59,719 bases of DNA from a bacterium (GTDB lineage Bacteria; Cyanobacteriota; Sericytochromatia; S15B-MN24; VGJW01), in assembly GCA_021781555.1 (NCBI GenBank), contig JAJXWQ010000013.1, forward strand, positions 1-59,719, given 5' to 3'. Both the position numbers and the translations under genes were made by a program. The notes under the pieces were generated by a model. It made no database searches. It was not told the origin of the DNA and was given only the letters and a program-made list of their open reading frames with translations. Below are positions 15,489 to 25,662 of this stretch, piece by piece (within the stretch, counting starts at the first letter, position 1; every line of letters starts with the position of its first letter).

Positions 15489-18169
15489 GTCGCCGCCTCG
15501 CTGATCTGGAACTGCTTCATGAGCAAGTTCTTGTCGAGGTTCACGGCGCCGGCGGCATCATCCATCGCCAGGATGGGGTAGCCATCGACGTTGAGAACCC
15601 GCTGGAGGCTGGCTATAAGCGATCGCAGTCGGAACTCGGGCTGGCCCACATCACCTGCGAGCACTCGCCTCGCTGCGTGGCCTCCTCGCCGCGAAAGAGC
15701 CGTCAGGATCTGTCGAACCTTGGCGACATCGGGCGCGACCTTGCCGGCGAGAGTGCGTTGAGCTTCGAATGTATCCGACTCCAGGAGCCGCTCGATCCAG
15801 GCCTCGGATGCGGGCACCGCGGGGGCCTCCAGCTTTTCAAACAGCGGCGTCTCTTGCCAGGCTGGCTTGGATGCTTTTGCTGCTGGTTTTGGCGTCGGGA
15901 GGTCGACTGGATCGGATCGGGTCGCGAACCACCATCCTGGCTTTTGATCCGGCGCTAGCTTCCAGCCGGCTAGCGAAAACGCCTCGGTCTCCCCCACCAT
16001 GTCCGCGGCAACGAAGACGGACAGCGGTACCATGACCTCTTGAAGCGTGGCTCCACCGTGGTAGCCGTTCTTGCGGCGCCCATACCGAACCTTCTCGCTC
16101 CAAGGGACAACCACGCGCGGTCTGCCGAGCGAGGATGAAACGCGGCTGCCTTCGATCTCGATCTCCTCGGGCAGGAGTGGCGTCCCAGGATCTCGCCATC
16201 GTTCCTGGTCGCTATCAGAAGGCAACGCCCTCGTGCCGCTGCCGCACTCGAAGACGTGCCCGTGATCGCTTGTCACGATCACAGCCCTTCCCGCGCTTCG
16301 GGCATGGTAGAGGAGGGCGTCAAGATGGCGCATCGCCTCGACGGTCCAGGTCAGGCGCAGCTGATCCGAGCCAGATAGGGAGTCGTCGATCGCGTTGAGA
16401 ACCACGGCAACGATCCGCCGCTGGCTGTCGTCGGTGGCCTCTCTGATTTCGGAAGCCAGGCTGGAATCTCCGTCAGTCCAGACATCGCCCTTGTGAAACA
16501 GGATGGGCGCGGATCCAGACGAGGCGGCCAACAATTCAGGCTGGCTGGCGAACATCTTCCGTTCGTCTGCCGCGCCTCCGCGGGTGAGCGCCCCTGCCAG
16601 CAGGCTGGCCCGGGAGAGCTCCGTAACCGACGGAACCACGCCAAGTACCGCCGGACTCTGCTGCGATGCGGGCTCCAGCTCCAGCCACCGGTCCTTCTCG
16701 AAGGACTCTGATAGCGCTCGCATCACGGCGTGGCTCATTCCATCGAGCACCAGAAGCAGGACCGGGCGTTCCTTCGCGATCAAGGCAACGACCTTGGCCA
16801 TGACATGCTCGATCCCGAAGAGATCAGCATCTTCGGCCGGGGCGAGGTGCCACTTGGCAAGGTGCTCAGCGAAGCACTTGTTCTGGGCATCCCGGCGAGC
16901 CTGCACGGCAGTCGCGAGCTTGGTGATGGCCTGCGATAGGTCTGCGTTGGCGTCACCTGCGACGGACGCGCTGCGGGCCCAGTCAACGAAGCGGCCCTCG
17001 TCCAGGTATTGCTTAGACGACGCCGACAAGGATGCCGCAGTTTCCCCACCCGACGATGCAAGATACCGGACTAGCCGCACGGCCATGTGGGCGCGCTCGA
17101 GCCGCTCCCGCTGGCGTGAACCCTCGCGATGTTTGGCCGCCCGATCGAAGGCAGACTCGACCGACGCTAGGCTTCCCGTCCCCCCGACCGCCTGTTGAAT
17201 CGATGCCGCGAGGATCGAGAGCCGGGCCTCGAAGCCAGCCGGAAGTAGGCCGCTCTGAGCCACATGCTCGGTCACCTTGACCTCACGAGAGAGGTGCTCT
17301 CCTTTGGAAAGCCAGAAGGTCGCCCGTTCATCTTCGAGGTCGGCCAGAACTCGGCTTGCGGCCTGGAACCACGCCGAGCCGATCTCTGGCGGCAGCGTTT
17401 GCCCGCCTGTAAAGCGCTCCAGGCGGGCGACTGCCTGCGAAACAACGGGATCGCCAGGATCGCTCCCGAAGAGGATCTCAGAAACAATTCCGATGGGCAT
17501 CAGCCACTGCACATTTCCGGCAAGGGCGGCGTCGACCATGGTTGCAGCGGTTGCGCCGCCAGTCTGTGCGACACGATCGTGCAGCGCTCGTCGCATGTCA
17601 GGTTCAAGGCGAGCTAACCGCGCATCAGCTCCAGATGCCATGCTGAAAGCCATGATGCGGTCGGCATCCGGCCTGCCGTCCGGAAGGTCGAGGTATTGGC
17701 CTAGGAGATGCTTCCAGACTGTGTCGAGGTCCAGCAAGCCTGTGGGTGCTGGCGGATAGCCATTCTTCGGAATGCTCTGGAGCAGGGCCCCGGCCATCCA
17801 GGCCTCCCTGGTTACCCGCGGATCAATCCCGAACGCCTGGAAATGCTCGCAGACCATGCCCCACGGGTCGAGCTTGTCGAGCCCCCTGCCTGCCAGGCGC
17901 GCAAGAACGTCTTGCGCTAACTCAGTCTCGCCGACTCCTACCAGGAGCACCAGCGGCTGATCGGCCTCCGCCTCCGTGAGCGCAGTGCTAACGGCCAGCG
18001 GCGTCTCGCAGTGAGCGACGGGAATATCTGCCCCGTCGACCTTGATGGCGCCAGAGCCTGTCCACGTCCACGGATAGTAGATCCCAAAGACACGCGCCTG
18101 TGGTCGTTTCCTGCGTAACTGCCTCACGCGCTCGGCTACGCGCTCGGGGGGAACGGGGATGCTGGTCAT
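15485..18169 (-). CDS. pglZ: BREX alkaline phosphatase-superfamily protein PglZ
   Basis: The 894-residue protein has the PglZ signature of the alkaline phosphatase fold. The nucleophile-side strand is VLLLVLDGMSH (about 470-480), with Asp476 as metal ligand and Ser479 in the usual nucleophile region. The second metal site is IVTSDHGHVFE (about 631-641). PglZ is the shared marker of all BREX types. The N-terminal 450 residues are helical and unassigned; the C-terminal part is Pro/Ala-rich linker followed by a small alpha/beta domain. Start and stop overlap pglY and brxD by 4 nt each. Whether it hydrolyses a phosphoester here is unknown. Confidence 0.92.
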   Translation of the reverse strand: MTSIPVPPERVAERVRQLRRKRPQARVFGIYYPWTWTGSGAIKVDGADIPVAHCETPLAVSTALTEAEADQPLVLLVGVGETELAQDVLARLAGRGLDKLDPWGMVCEHFQAFGIDPRVTREAWMAGALLQSIPKNGYPPAPTGLLDLDTVWKHLLGQYLDLPDGRPDADRIMAFSMASGADARLARLEPDMRRALHDRVAQTGGATAATMVDAALAGNVQWLMPIGIVSEILFGSDPGDPVVSQAVARLERFTGGQTLPPEIGSAWFQAASRVLADLEDERATFWLSKGEHLSREVKVTEHVAQSGLLPAGFEARLSILAASIQQAVGGTGSLASVESAFDRAAKHREGSRQRERLERAHMAVRLVRYLASSGGETAASLSASSKQYLDEGRFVDWARSASVAGDANADLSQAITKLATAVQARRDAQNKCFAEHLAKWHLAPAEDADLFGIEHVMAKVVALIAKERPVLLLVLDGMSHAVMRALSESFEKDRWLELEPASQQSPAVLGVVPSVTELSRASLLAGALTRGGAADERKMFASQPELLAASSGSAPILFHKGDVWTDGDSSLASEIREATDDSQRRIVAVVLNAIDDSLSGSDQLRLTWTVEAMRHLDALLYHARSAGRAVIVTSDHGHVFECGSGTRALPSDSDQERWRDPGTPLLPEEIEIEGSRVSSSLGRPRVVVPWSEKVRYGRRKNGYHGGATLQEVMVPLSVFVAADMVGETEAFSLAGWKLAPDQKPGWWFATRSDPVDLPTPKPAAKASKPAWQETPLFEKLEAPAVPASEAWIERLLESDTFEAQRTLAGKVAPDVAKVRQILTALSRRGGHAARRVLAGDVGQPEFRLRSLIASLQRVLNVDGYPILAMDDAAGAVNLDKNLLMKQFQISEAAT

Positions 18170-21100
18170 GAGCGGCTCGGCGTATAGATAGCCCAGTCGA
18201 GGTCGACGGTTCCCTCGTGGTTCTCCTGGAGCTGGGCCTTGATCTTCTCGATCACTTTGATCGCCTCGGTTGCCGCAATTCCAGCTTGGTGCCCGCGATC
18301 TACTTGGACTTGGCCCGCCGGTGCTCGTTCTACCACGTGTGACAGGCCGGCGCCTTCCTTGAGCTTCTTGAGCTCCTCCTCGGCGGCAACCTTGCGCTTT
18401 CTTTCGGCTTCGAGTTCCGCTGCAGTGGCCTCCTGGCGCCTCTTCTCTTCCTCGAGTTGCTGGGCGACCTTTTTCTGGCGCTCTCGGTCCGCCTGAAGCA
18501 AGGCCATCGCGGTGGACTTGGCCTCCTTGAGCGCCGACGCCAATGGTCGGGCATGCTCGTCACTCTGGAGCGCTTCATCGACGTCGCTGAGGATTTCCGG
18601 AGCGCCATCGAGATCGCCGACGGTGTCGAAGAGCTCCCAGTCGGTCTTCTCGATGGCTTCAGATAGGGCCTCGGCGCCGCGGATGGCCTGGCCCATGGCT
18701 GCCTCTGACGTGGCGATGGCGGCCGTGGCAATCGTGGCCACGACATCATTGCCGCCAGCAGAAAGGACGGCGCCGAGCAGGCTATGGGCGGCCTGCGCGG
18801 TCTTGAGGCGATCGGCTGTTGTCTTCAGACCGCGCCGTTCCAGCCGATCTCGCAGATCTCGAACGTATCGATCTACCTTCGAATACGCCTTTTCTTCCTT
18901 CGCCAGTTTCTCGACGTCCTCGACGAACTTCGTGACATTTCCGGCGGAGAGCAGCTCGAGCGCCGGCACCCCGAACAGGGTCGCCCCCCGTCGGACGGCC
19001 TCCTTCCAGGTAGCCTCGGCCGGCAAGGTCTGCTCTCGCAACTCAACAGCGTCATCGAGGCTGTCGAGCTGAGGTTGCACCGGCCCCCCATGCAAGAAGA
19101 ACGAGCAGTTGGTCTGCTGCGCGTATGCCAGGATCAAGAGATTCTGAACGTTCCTGGGCAGCCCCCGCGGATTGGGCTCGTCGGTCCACTGGCGGAGCTG
19201 GCGTGCCGTGACCTTAACCGTTTGACTCTCGGCCTTCTTGCGTCCGAAGTGCTGCTTCCAATCATCGCGCAGCACGAAGTGGGTTTCGCCCATGTCCCCT
19301 AGTGTCAGAGGGACCGCGATCTTGCGCACGTCGTCGCGCAGAGTCTTATCGACCTCCACCCGGCCGTCACGCGCCTGTGCCGCTTTCAAGGCCACGTCGA
19401 GCACCTTGCGAAGCGCCGCCGACCGAACCTCGGTCTCGAACTTGGGATGGTCGGGGAACTGGAACGAGAGGGCCTGATTGAGCAGGTGCGTCAGGCAGCT
19501 TCCGAAGTCCGCTCCCACCGGGACCTTGAGCTTTAGCCCCGAATTCAACGATTGGAAGTGCTGGGAGACTTCGAGCGATCGATCCACGGCCCCACTCTCG
19601 ACCTGGCTGATGCCGTAGGCCTCGAGAAGAGCGTTCTTGACCCGCCGCTGGATCTGGTCGCGCTGGTTGGTCAAGAGCTGTCGCGCCTGCTCGCGATCTA
19701 TCTCCGACAGATGGCCGCTGTACTGCTTCAGGTTCTGGCCCTGGAGCACGTGGTCGAGAATGACCAGCTTGCCCAAATCGTCTTGCCCGGTCGTGTTGAG
19801 GAACGAAGGAAGCCAAGCGATCGAGTTGGAGGAGCGCCCCGCACCCAGGTACCGGTCAATCTGCGCCTGGCTATCCCTTGGACCGAACCCGGATTGTTGG
19901 TCGATGGGATAGCCGATCACCACGCGCCAAGCATCGACGGCCTCAGGTTCCAGGCTTTCGGGAGGCAGCTCTCGGATATTTTGCAACAGGACCTCGCACG
20001 TCCGGCGCGTTCCCCAGAAATCCCAGGTCCGCGTGGGCGTGACGAAGGTGGACTCTTGCGGGAGCCCCAGGTCGCCGTATAGCAGGCTCCGGATCTTGGC
20101 GGCCCGACTGCCGTGATTGTCCACACTTCGGGCGTTGTCGAGGATGGCCTCGGTATCAACCCCGACCAGCTGCAGGGAAATGGTCGGATTGGGACCATCG
20201 TCCGAGATCTTGATCTCGCCCACCTGGGCCGCCCAGTTCTGGACGCGCTGGAGAACGAGCTGGCTTTCCTGGCCCGGGATGGGCGATTTGACGGTCCCGT
20301 GATTCAAGGCAGCCAGGCGGGCGGGTGTCAGGGCCTTGAGGGCCTCGACCTCTGGCGCCAAGGCAGCCAGGACGAGTGTCTTGAGCAGCCGATCGTCGTC
20401 GCGGAACCGCTTCGCCGTGGCCGGATCGACGCTCCCCTCGGCGATCTGATCGCGGGTGACGCCGTTCATGCTCTCTAGCATGGGGACCAGCTTCTGGCGG
20501 TAAAGCCGCTTAGCCTGCTCGAAGCGGGTCTTGAGCGCGTTCATGAACGGCTCGTCGCCAGCCATGATGACGTCGAAGAGGTCGCCCACCGGTACGATGT
20601 CTCCCAGAGCCAAGGTATCTTTACGCTCCACTAGCAGCTGGCTCATGAGCTTGAGGGCCGTCCGCTCCCGCTGGAGGTACGTGGAAAGGGCGATCAGCGC
20701 CTGCACCAGCGCAGGGCTGAAGGGATATACCAGGCGGAACTCCTCGCGGCTGCCCGACCTCGTCAGCAACGTGCTCATTACCTCGTCGCGAACTTTGGCA
20801 GTCTTGTCGAAGGCCTCCTGCAGCAGGCGCGCTGCCTGATCGGACTTGGGGCGTAGTAGCCGCTTGGACGCGATCACGGGGAGGTTGCGGTCCTCAAGGG
20901 TGATCTTCCCGAACCTTGCCTCCCACCAGTTGAGAACGTCTGCAAAGCGGAGCTGGTCGGCGCCCGGCAGGTGCTCACCAACGAGCTCACGCAGGTCGCG
21001 CTGCTTGGCGATGAAGCTGACGATGGGAATCGGACGATTGCTCTTGGTGGCCTCGACCAGCTTAGCGACCTTTTCGCCCTCCTGCGTGACGAATGCAGTG

Positions 21101-21939
21101 TCCGACGCATGGCTGGCCAGCCAAAGGATGAGTTCGTCGAGGAAGAGCACGATCGCGTTGTAGCCGAGATCCTGGGCGTGGCGGGACATGATCTCGAGCC
21201 CTTCGTCCAGCGACACGAAGCCCTCGCTCCCGTCGGCAGCGGTCGCATGGACATGCTTGAAGAACGTGTCCACGAGGCGGCTCACCAGGCGGACCCGGTC
21301 CTCGGATCCAGGAGCCGCGGCCACCGCTGCATCGAACCGCTCGGCAGTCCAGGCGCCGAGCTTGCCCCAGCCAGAGCTCTCACCCGCGCTTAGCTTCTCG
21401 AAGAAGGTCTGGTCGCCGAACGTCTGCCGCAAGTTGCGAGCAGACTCGAACAGGGCCTCGGCGCGGTAGAAGCCGGGAGTGGGAGAGCCTGGGTGCTTGT
21501 TGGCCACGAAGTCGGCGTACTGGCTGAAGATGGCCGACTCCATGCTCTTGGCACCAATCATGTGATAGGGCACGACTAGCACGCGCTTGCTCTGGGTCCA
21601 GCGGTTGTGAGTGCCCACGACCTCGGCGAGTTCGGGAATGGACCGGGCATGCACGTCGTTGTCGAGCAGGAGGGTCAAGATGGCCATGAAGTGGCTCTTG
21701 CCGCTGCCGAAGCTGCCGTGCAAGTAGTCGCCCTTGCTCGAATTCCCTTTGATGGCTGCTTCGATGAGGCTCAAGGCCTCGTCGAAGGCCTTCGCCAACT
21801 CGGGCGTGACGACGTAGTTCCTGACCGTTCCGGGAGCATCAGAAATGCCCGCGGTCAAGCTGAGGACGAAGTCGCTGTCGTAGACCTTGTCCGGGATGTC
21901 GAAGATCTGACCGATCGTCGTCACGTTCTGCACCGCCAT
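18166..21939 (-). CDS. pglY: BREX type 2 ATPase PglY (BrxC-like)
   Basis: A 1257-residue protein with Walker A GSFGSGKS at 75-82 and a long helical body. The tail from about residue 1110 is a charged coiled coil (Ala/Glu/Lys/Arg-rich, with KKVAQQLEEEKRRQEATAAE). This domain order and length match PglY, the large ATPase equivalent to BrxC. The Pgl/BREX ATPases are required for phage exclusion but not fully understood. It follows pglX after only 2 nt and overlaps pglZ by ATGA. A hydrophobic strand ending LFLDELILW (about 270) is a likely Walker B. Confidence 0.9.
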   Translation of the reverse strand: MAVQNVTTIGQIFDIPDKVYDSDFVLSLTAGISDAPGTVRNYVVTPELAKAFDEALSLIEAAIKGNSSKGDYLHGSFGSGKSHFMAILTLLLDNDVHARSIPELAEVVGTHNRWTQSKRVLVVPYHMIGAKSMESAIFSQYADFVANKHPGSPTPGFYRAEALFESARNLRQTFGDQTFFEKLSAGESSGWGKLGAWTAERFDAAVAAAPGSEDRVRLVSRLVDTFFKHVHATAADGSEGFVSLDEGLEIMSRHAQDLGYNAIVLFLDELILWLASHASDTAFVTQEGEKVAKLVEATKSNRPIPIVSFIAKQRDLRELVGEHLPGADQLRFADVLNWWEARFGKITLEDRNLPVIASKRLLRPKSDQAARLLQEAFDKTAKVRDEVMSTLLTRSGSREEFRLVYPFSPALVQALIALSTYLQRERTALKLMSQLLVERKDTLALGDIVPVGDLFDVIMAGDEPFMNALKTRFEQAKRLYRQKLVPMLESMNGVTRDQIAEGSVDPATAKRFRDDDRLLKTLVLAALAPEVEALKALTPARLAALNHGTVKSPIPGQESQLVLQRVQNWAAQVGEIKISDDGPNPTISLQLVGVDTEAILDNARSVDNHGSRAAKIRSLLYGDLGLPQESTFVTPTRTWDFWGTRRTCEVLLQNIRELPPESLEPEAVDAWRVVIGYPIDQQSGFGPRDSQAQIDRYLGAGRSSNSIAWLPSFLNTTGQDDLGKLVILDHVLQGQNLKQYSGHLSEIDREQARQLLTNQRDQIQRRVKNALLEAYGISQVESGAVDRSLEVSQHFQSLNSGLKLKVPVGADFGSCLTHLLNQALSFQFPDHPKFETEVRSAALRKVLDVALKAAQARDGRVEVDKTLRDDVRKIAVPLTLGDMGETHFVLRDDWKQHFGRKKAESQTVKVTARQLRQWTDEPNPRGLPRNVQNLLILAYAQQTNCSFFLHGGPVQPQLDSLDDAVELREQTLPAEATWKEAVRRGATLFGVPALELLSAGNVTKFVEDVEKLAKEEKAYSKVDRYVRDLRDRLERRGLKTTADRLKTAQAAHSLLGAVLSAGGNDVVATIATAAIATSEAAMGQAIRGAEALSEAIEKTDWELFDTVGDLDGAPEILSDVDEALQSDEHARPLASALKEAKSTAMALLQADRERQKKVAQQLEEEKRRQEATAAELEAERKRKVAAEEELKKLKEGAGLSHVVERAPAGQVQVDRGHQAGIAATEAIKVIEKIKAQLQENHEGTVDLDWAIYTPSRS

Positions 21940-21941
21940 CG

Positions 21942-24900
21942 CTAGTTCCGCCTCCTGCGGCCGCCCTGGGGCGCGGCCGGTGGTTGCCAGGTCCTGAGAT
22001 CCTCTCGCGTCAGTCCCAGCGCCTGCAGTTGCCCCTTGAGGTACCCCTCGTAGAAGTCGCCCATCCGCTCGCCATACTCAGGATCAATGTCGTTGTGCCA
22101 CTGCTTGAGCCAGGGGATCAGCTCGTCCAGCCCTGCCAAGAGCGGCTTGCGACGCTCGGCGGACCACCCGTCGCTGTCTACGATGTCGGTGTACCAGGCG
22201 GCGATCGCCCGAGCCTGCCCCAGGTGGTCCCAGCCCGCCCATCCGACTACGAGGGAGGAATCGCCTTCGCGGGAGCAGAACGGGTAGCTGATGAACCGCT
22301 CCTTGGGCACGTCAAGTGGACCGCGCAACTTCCAGCAGGTGGCGGTCAAGAAATCCACCGGCTGGTACTTGGGCGGGGCCGGGATGTCGCCGACGATATC
22401 CTTCTTGCGCCTTTTCTGTTCGGCTGCCAGCCGCTTTCCATACGCTTCGTCCGACTCGCCTTCTCGGGCGGTCAGCTCCTTTTCGACCTGAGCATCAACT
22501 GCGTCTTCCTGCCGCTGCTTATCCCAGGTCTCTTCCCAGATCGTCCGCTTTCGCCGCCCTGATTCCTTGTAGCGCAGGACGGGAAGGAAGGGGGCCGCCT
22601 CGGCTGCCAAAAGTTCGGCGATCAGGGCGGGAACATCGAAGCCCGCCTGCCCCACATAGAGTTCGGCCACCTGGAGGAATTCGGCGTCAGCTTGGGCTTG
22701 GTTGGCGATCTCTCGGGTGCTCCGGGGCCTGGTTTCCGGCCAGTATGCCGACGTCTCCAGGCGATCGAGCAGCCAGCCCCGCAGGGCACCCCTCTCGAGC
22801 TCCTTCCAGCTGGGCCCGGCCCACCGGCGCTTGTACTCGGGCCGCTCGATGAGGTTGATGAACGGCTCCGACTCGATCAACTGAATGCGCCTTTCAACGA
22901 TCGCCTTGTAGTCGTCAGGCCAGTGGTCTGGGAGCCTGGTGATCGGCGTACTGCCGTGCCGCTCGAACCAGGTCGTCTCGAGTTCGCCTGCCGCAAGCTG
23001 TCGTGCCATGATGATCTCGAAGGCGCGCTGGCCGAGTTGTAGTGGAGGCGGATTCGGATGCTCCACAGCCCAGGAAAGTAACCCGTAGAGCTGGTAGCAA
23101 CGCCAGTCGAGCTCCTCCTGAAGGGCGATCATTTGGCCCCGGATCGCGCTGGCATCCTCATCGGACTTAGCAAGGACCTGCTTGGTCGGGGTCGCTGCGG
23201 CGGCGAACTGGCTAGGGTAAATCGACGCAAGGCGCTGGCTAAGCGAATCGAGGCTTCGTGAGATGTCGAGCGGGGCGGCGTCAATGATAGGGAACTGTCC
23301 GACCTTGCCGGCATCGTGCTCGTAGCGCTCATCCCACCATGTCCGCCTGACGCGCGCTCCTTGGTCTCCTTGATGATCCCCGCCTTTAGGGAAGCAAACC
23401 TGCTTGAGCCAGAAACATGCTGTCGAGCTGTTCAACAGGCCAAGGAGGCTCAGGTGGGCTTCCTCGGTCGCGTTTGGCGCAAGCTTGATCACAGGTGAAG
23501 TGCGGTTGAACACCTTCGTCCCCCGATCGAGAACGAAGTGGTTATGCGAGGCGACGAACGGAAAAGCTATCGAGAGCGCCGTTCGGAACCGATCGGGGAA
23601 GAACATGCTGTGCTCGAACCATTTGAAGCCGCGGTCTTCTATGAATTGGCCATAGTCCTTCCTGAGACGAAGTCGGACACGATTTGGCCAGAGATGACCT
23701 GACAGCTCCCCTGGGAGAGCCGGCAATCGCGTTGCAGTGGTCCGGTCATAGGGAAAGATCGTCGTTAACGTGGGCATCACAGTGAAGTCTCTGACGTCCT
23801 CACCCAACACCACGGGCACGCAGTGCGATGCCATACGCCTCGTGGCCGCCGATGCGCGAGGCATATAGAAGGCTTCGTCCTCCCCGGTGTGCGTCGTCCT
23901 TCCAATGGCCGTCGCAACTTCATCAACGGTAGACGTACCTGCTTCTTCAATAATCGTGCGAAGGTCGGCGGCGCCCCCTCCTCCGATGCTCCACGGGTGC
24001 TTTCTGAAGCTCTCCCTCGGTAGGTCTGCAACGCTCAAAAACTCACTCTCGCTGCCCGGGCGATCTACCTGGTCGAGAATTGCGGTCCAGACCTTGCCCT
24101 TCGACGGGTCGGCCGGAGCCTCGGGCTCGCCCCTTTTTGCCATAACGGTTCGCACCACCTGGCTGACCGGCTCTCTGTTCCGCCCGAAGAGGATGACGGT
24201 GGGCGTGCCGTGGCCCGGAATGTAGGCGCCCGACGTGGCGGCGACGTGGGTCAGGTCCTTGAAAGGCAGGAGCTCCTCGATCAGCTTCTTGCCAAACTCT
24301 CGCTTCATGAACGAGTCAGCGGTGATCATTCCGACGAAGCCAGCGCCGTTGTCCGCGTTAAGCGCCAGATCGAAGAACCGCTCCGTGAATGGCACGCCCA
24401 AGGAGTACTGCCGGTGGCAGGTTGAGTAACGGTCGCGGTAGGCCTGGTTTAGAGCCTTGTCTTTGACCGTGATGTAGGGGGGATTGCCAACGACGACGTG
24501 GTAACTTTGGGCCAGGATTCGGTAGACCTCGTCTAAGTCCTCTGAGAAGTAGCCGTGCGTGAAGCCGCGATCCTTTTCTTGCCGGACTTCGCCGCCCAAG
24601 TCCTGCTGGCCCTTAATTGGCCCATGCAAGAGGCTATCGCCTGCTGCGACGTTGATCCGGTAACCTGGTGCGTCATTCAATCGGGTGATCCGGCTAGCCT
24701 TAAGGGCCGCGACCGTCAGGCGGAAGCGGGCGATCGCCGCCGCATAAGGGTTAAGGTCGATACCGTTGCCGGCATCAAGCGATCGCTGGACCAGTTCGCG
24801 CTCCGCAGTACCAGGCTCCGTGCGAAACCACCGATCCAGGATCCGACGGAAGGCGCCGAGCAAGAAGTGGCCGGAACCGCAGGTTGGGTCGATCAGCCGA

Positions 24901-25616
24901 ACTTCGGCAAGGCCAAACTCTTCGATCGCCGGATAGAGCGCCCGATCGAGGATGAACTCTTCAACGAACTCCGGGGTCTGGAGCAGGGCGTACCGCTTGC
25001 GGGCCGCCTCCGAGAGATCCTGGTAGAGGTCGCCGAGGAACCGCGTGTCCCAGGTGGGATCGGTGAAGTCGTGAAGTAGCTCGTTCGTATCCGGGTTGCG
25101 CTTCCGCCAGAACTGCAGCAGCTCCTTGGCCGCGTCGCCCGAGATCGGGTAGGCCCATAGAGGGTTGTGCCGCGGATCGAAGAGGCGCTCGGCAGCCGGC
25201 AGTCCCGCCACCTCGCTGAATACGTCTTGCAAGTAATCGCGGTACGAGTCGGTCGGATGCTGCCGGAAGTAGAGCTCCTCGCGGTCGACGGCTCGCTGGC
25301 GCCGATCGCCGGGCCCGGAGATCACCGGGTCGATCAAGGCGTTGTCTTCGAGGAACCGGACGAAGACTCCACCCAAGATCCAGGCCACGGCCGCCTGGGT
25401 GTAAACGTCCTCGCACCAGGTGCCGAAGGCCTCGCCCGTTCGCTTGGCTTGGCGCGCCGCCTCGTACTCGGCGCTGAGCCGATCCTGGATCTCGGGAACG
25501 CTGGCAGCACGCTCGCGAAGGTCCGCCTCGATGCGCTGCCGAACGGCTTGCAATTGCGTAAGCAGCAACTTGGAGTCGAGCATCGAGCGTTCGATCACAG
25601 AGGAAGACGACGCCAT
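21942..25616 (-). CDS. pglX: BREX adenine-specific DNA methyltransferase PglX
   Basis: A 1224-residue class I N6-adenine methyltransferase. The SAM motif is DPTCGSGHFLL (243-253) and the catalytic motif is NPPY (378-381). The protein begins with an acidic/helical segment and ends with large target-recognition-like regions to residue 1224. In BREX, PglX methylates one adenine of a non-palindromic host site, marking self DNA; in Pgl of Streptomyces it is a toxic or phage-modifying enzyme controlled by PglZ. It is preceded by pglW after 46 nt and followed by pglY. No frameshift or internal stop is present, so the gene looks intact. Confidence 0.93.
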   Translation of the reverse strand: MASSSSVIERSMLDSKLLLTQLQAVRQRIEADLRERAASVPEIQDRLSAEYEAARQAKRTGEAFGTWCEDVYTQAAVAWILGGVFVRFLEDNALIDPVISGPGDRRQRAVDREELYFRQHPTDSYRDYLQDVFSEVAGLPAAERLFDPRHNPLWAYPISGDAAKELLQFWRKRNPDTNELLHDFTDPTWDTRFLGDLYQDLSEAARKRYALLQTPEFVEEFILDRALYPAIEEFGLAEVRLIDPTCGSGHFLLGAFRRILDRWFRTEPGTAERELVQRSLDAGNGIDLNPYAAAIARFRLTVAALKASRITRLNDAPGYRINVAAGDSLLHGPIKGQQDLGGEVRQEKDRGFTHGYFSEDLDEVYRILAQSYHVVVGNPPYITVKDKALNQAYRDRYSTCHRQYSLGVPFTERFFDLALNADNGAGFVGMITADSFMKREFGKKLIEELLPFKDLTHVAATSGAYIPGHGTPTVILFGRNREPVSQVVRTVMAKRGEPEAPADPSKGKVWTAILDQVDRPGSESEFLSVADLPRESFRKHPWSIGGGGAADLRTIIEEAGTSTVDEVATAIGRTTHTGEDEAFYMPRASAATRRMASHCVPVVLGEDVRDFTVMPTLTTIFPYDRTTATRLPALPGELSGHLWPNRVRLRLRKDYGQFIEDRGFKWFEHSMFFPDRFRTALSIAFPFVASHNHFVLDRGTKVFNRTSPVIKLAPNATEEAHLSLLGLLNSSTACFWLKQVCFPKGGDHQGDQGARVRRTWWDERYEHDAGKVGQFPIIDAAPLDISRSLDSLSQRLASIYPSQFAAAATPTKQVLAKSDEDASAIRGQMIALQEELDWRCYQLYGLLSWAVEHPNPPPLQLGQRAFEIIMARQLAAGELETTWFERHGSTPITRLPDHWPDDYKAIVERRIQLIESEPFINLIERPEYKRRWAGPSWKELERGALRGWLLDRLETSAYWPETRPRSTREIANQAQADAEFLQVAELYVGQAGFDVPALIAELLAAEAAPFLPVLRYKESGRRKRTIWEETWDKQRQEDAVDAQVEKELTAREGESDEAYGKRLAAEQKRRKKDIVGDIPAPPKYQPVDFLTATCWKLRGPLDVPKERFISYPFCSREGDSSLVVGWAGWDHLGQARAIAAWYTDIVDSDGWSAERRKPLLAGLDELIPWLKQWHNDIDPEYGERMGDFYEGYLKGQLQALGLTREDLRTWQPPAAPQGGRRRRN

Positions 25617-25662
25617 GAGGCCTCCAAACCAGAGGGGTAGGGTTGCCTGGGAAATTGTTCCA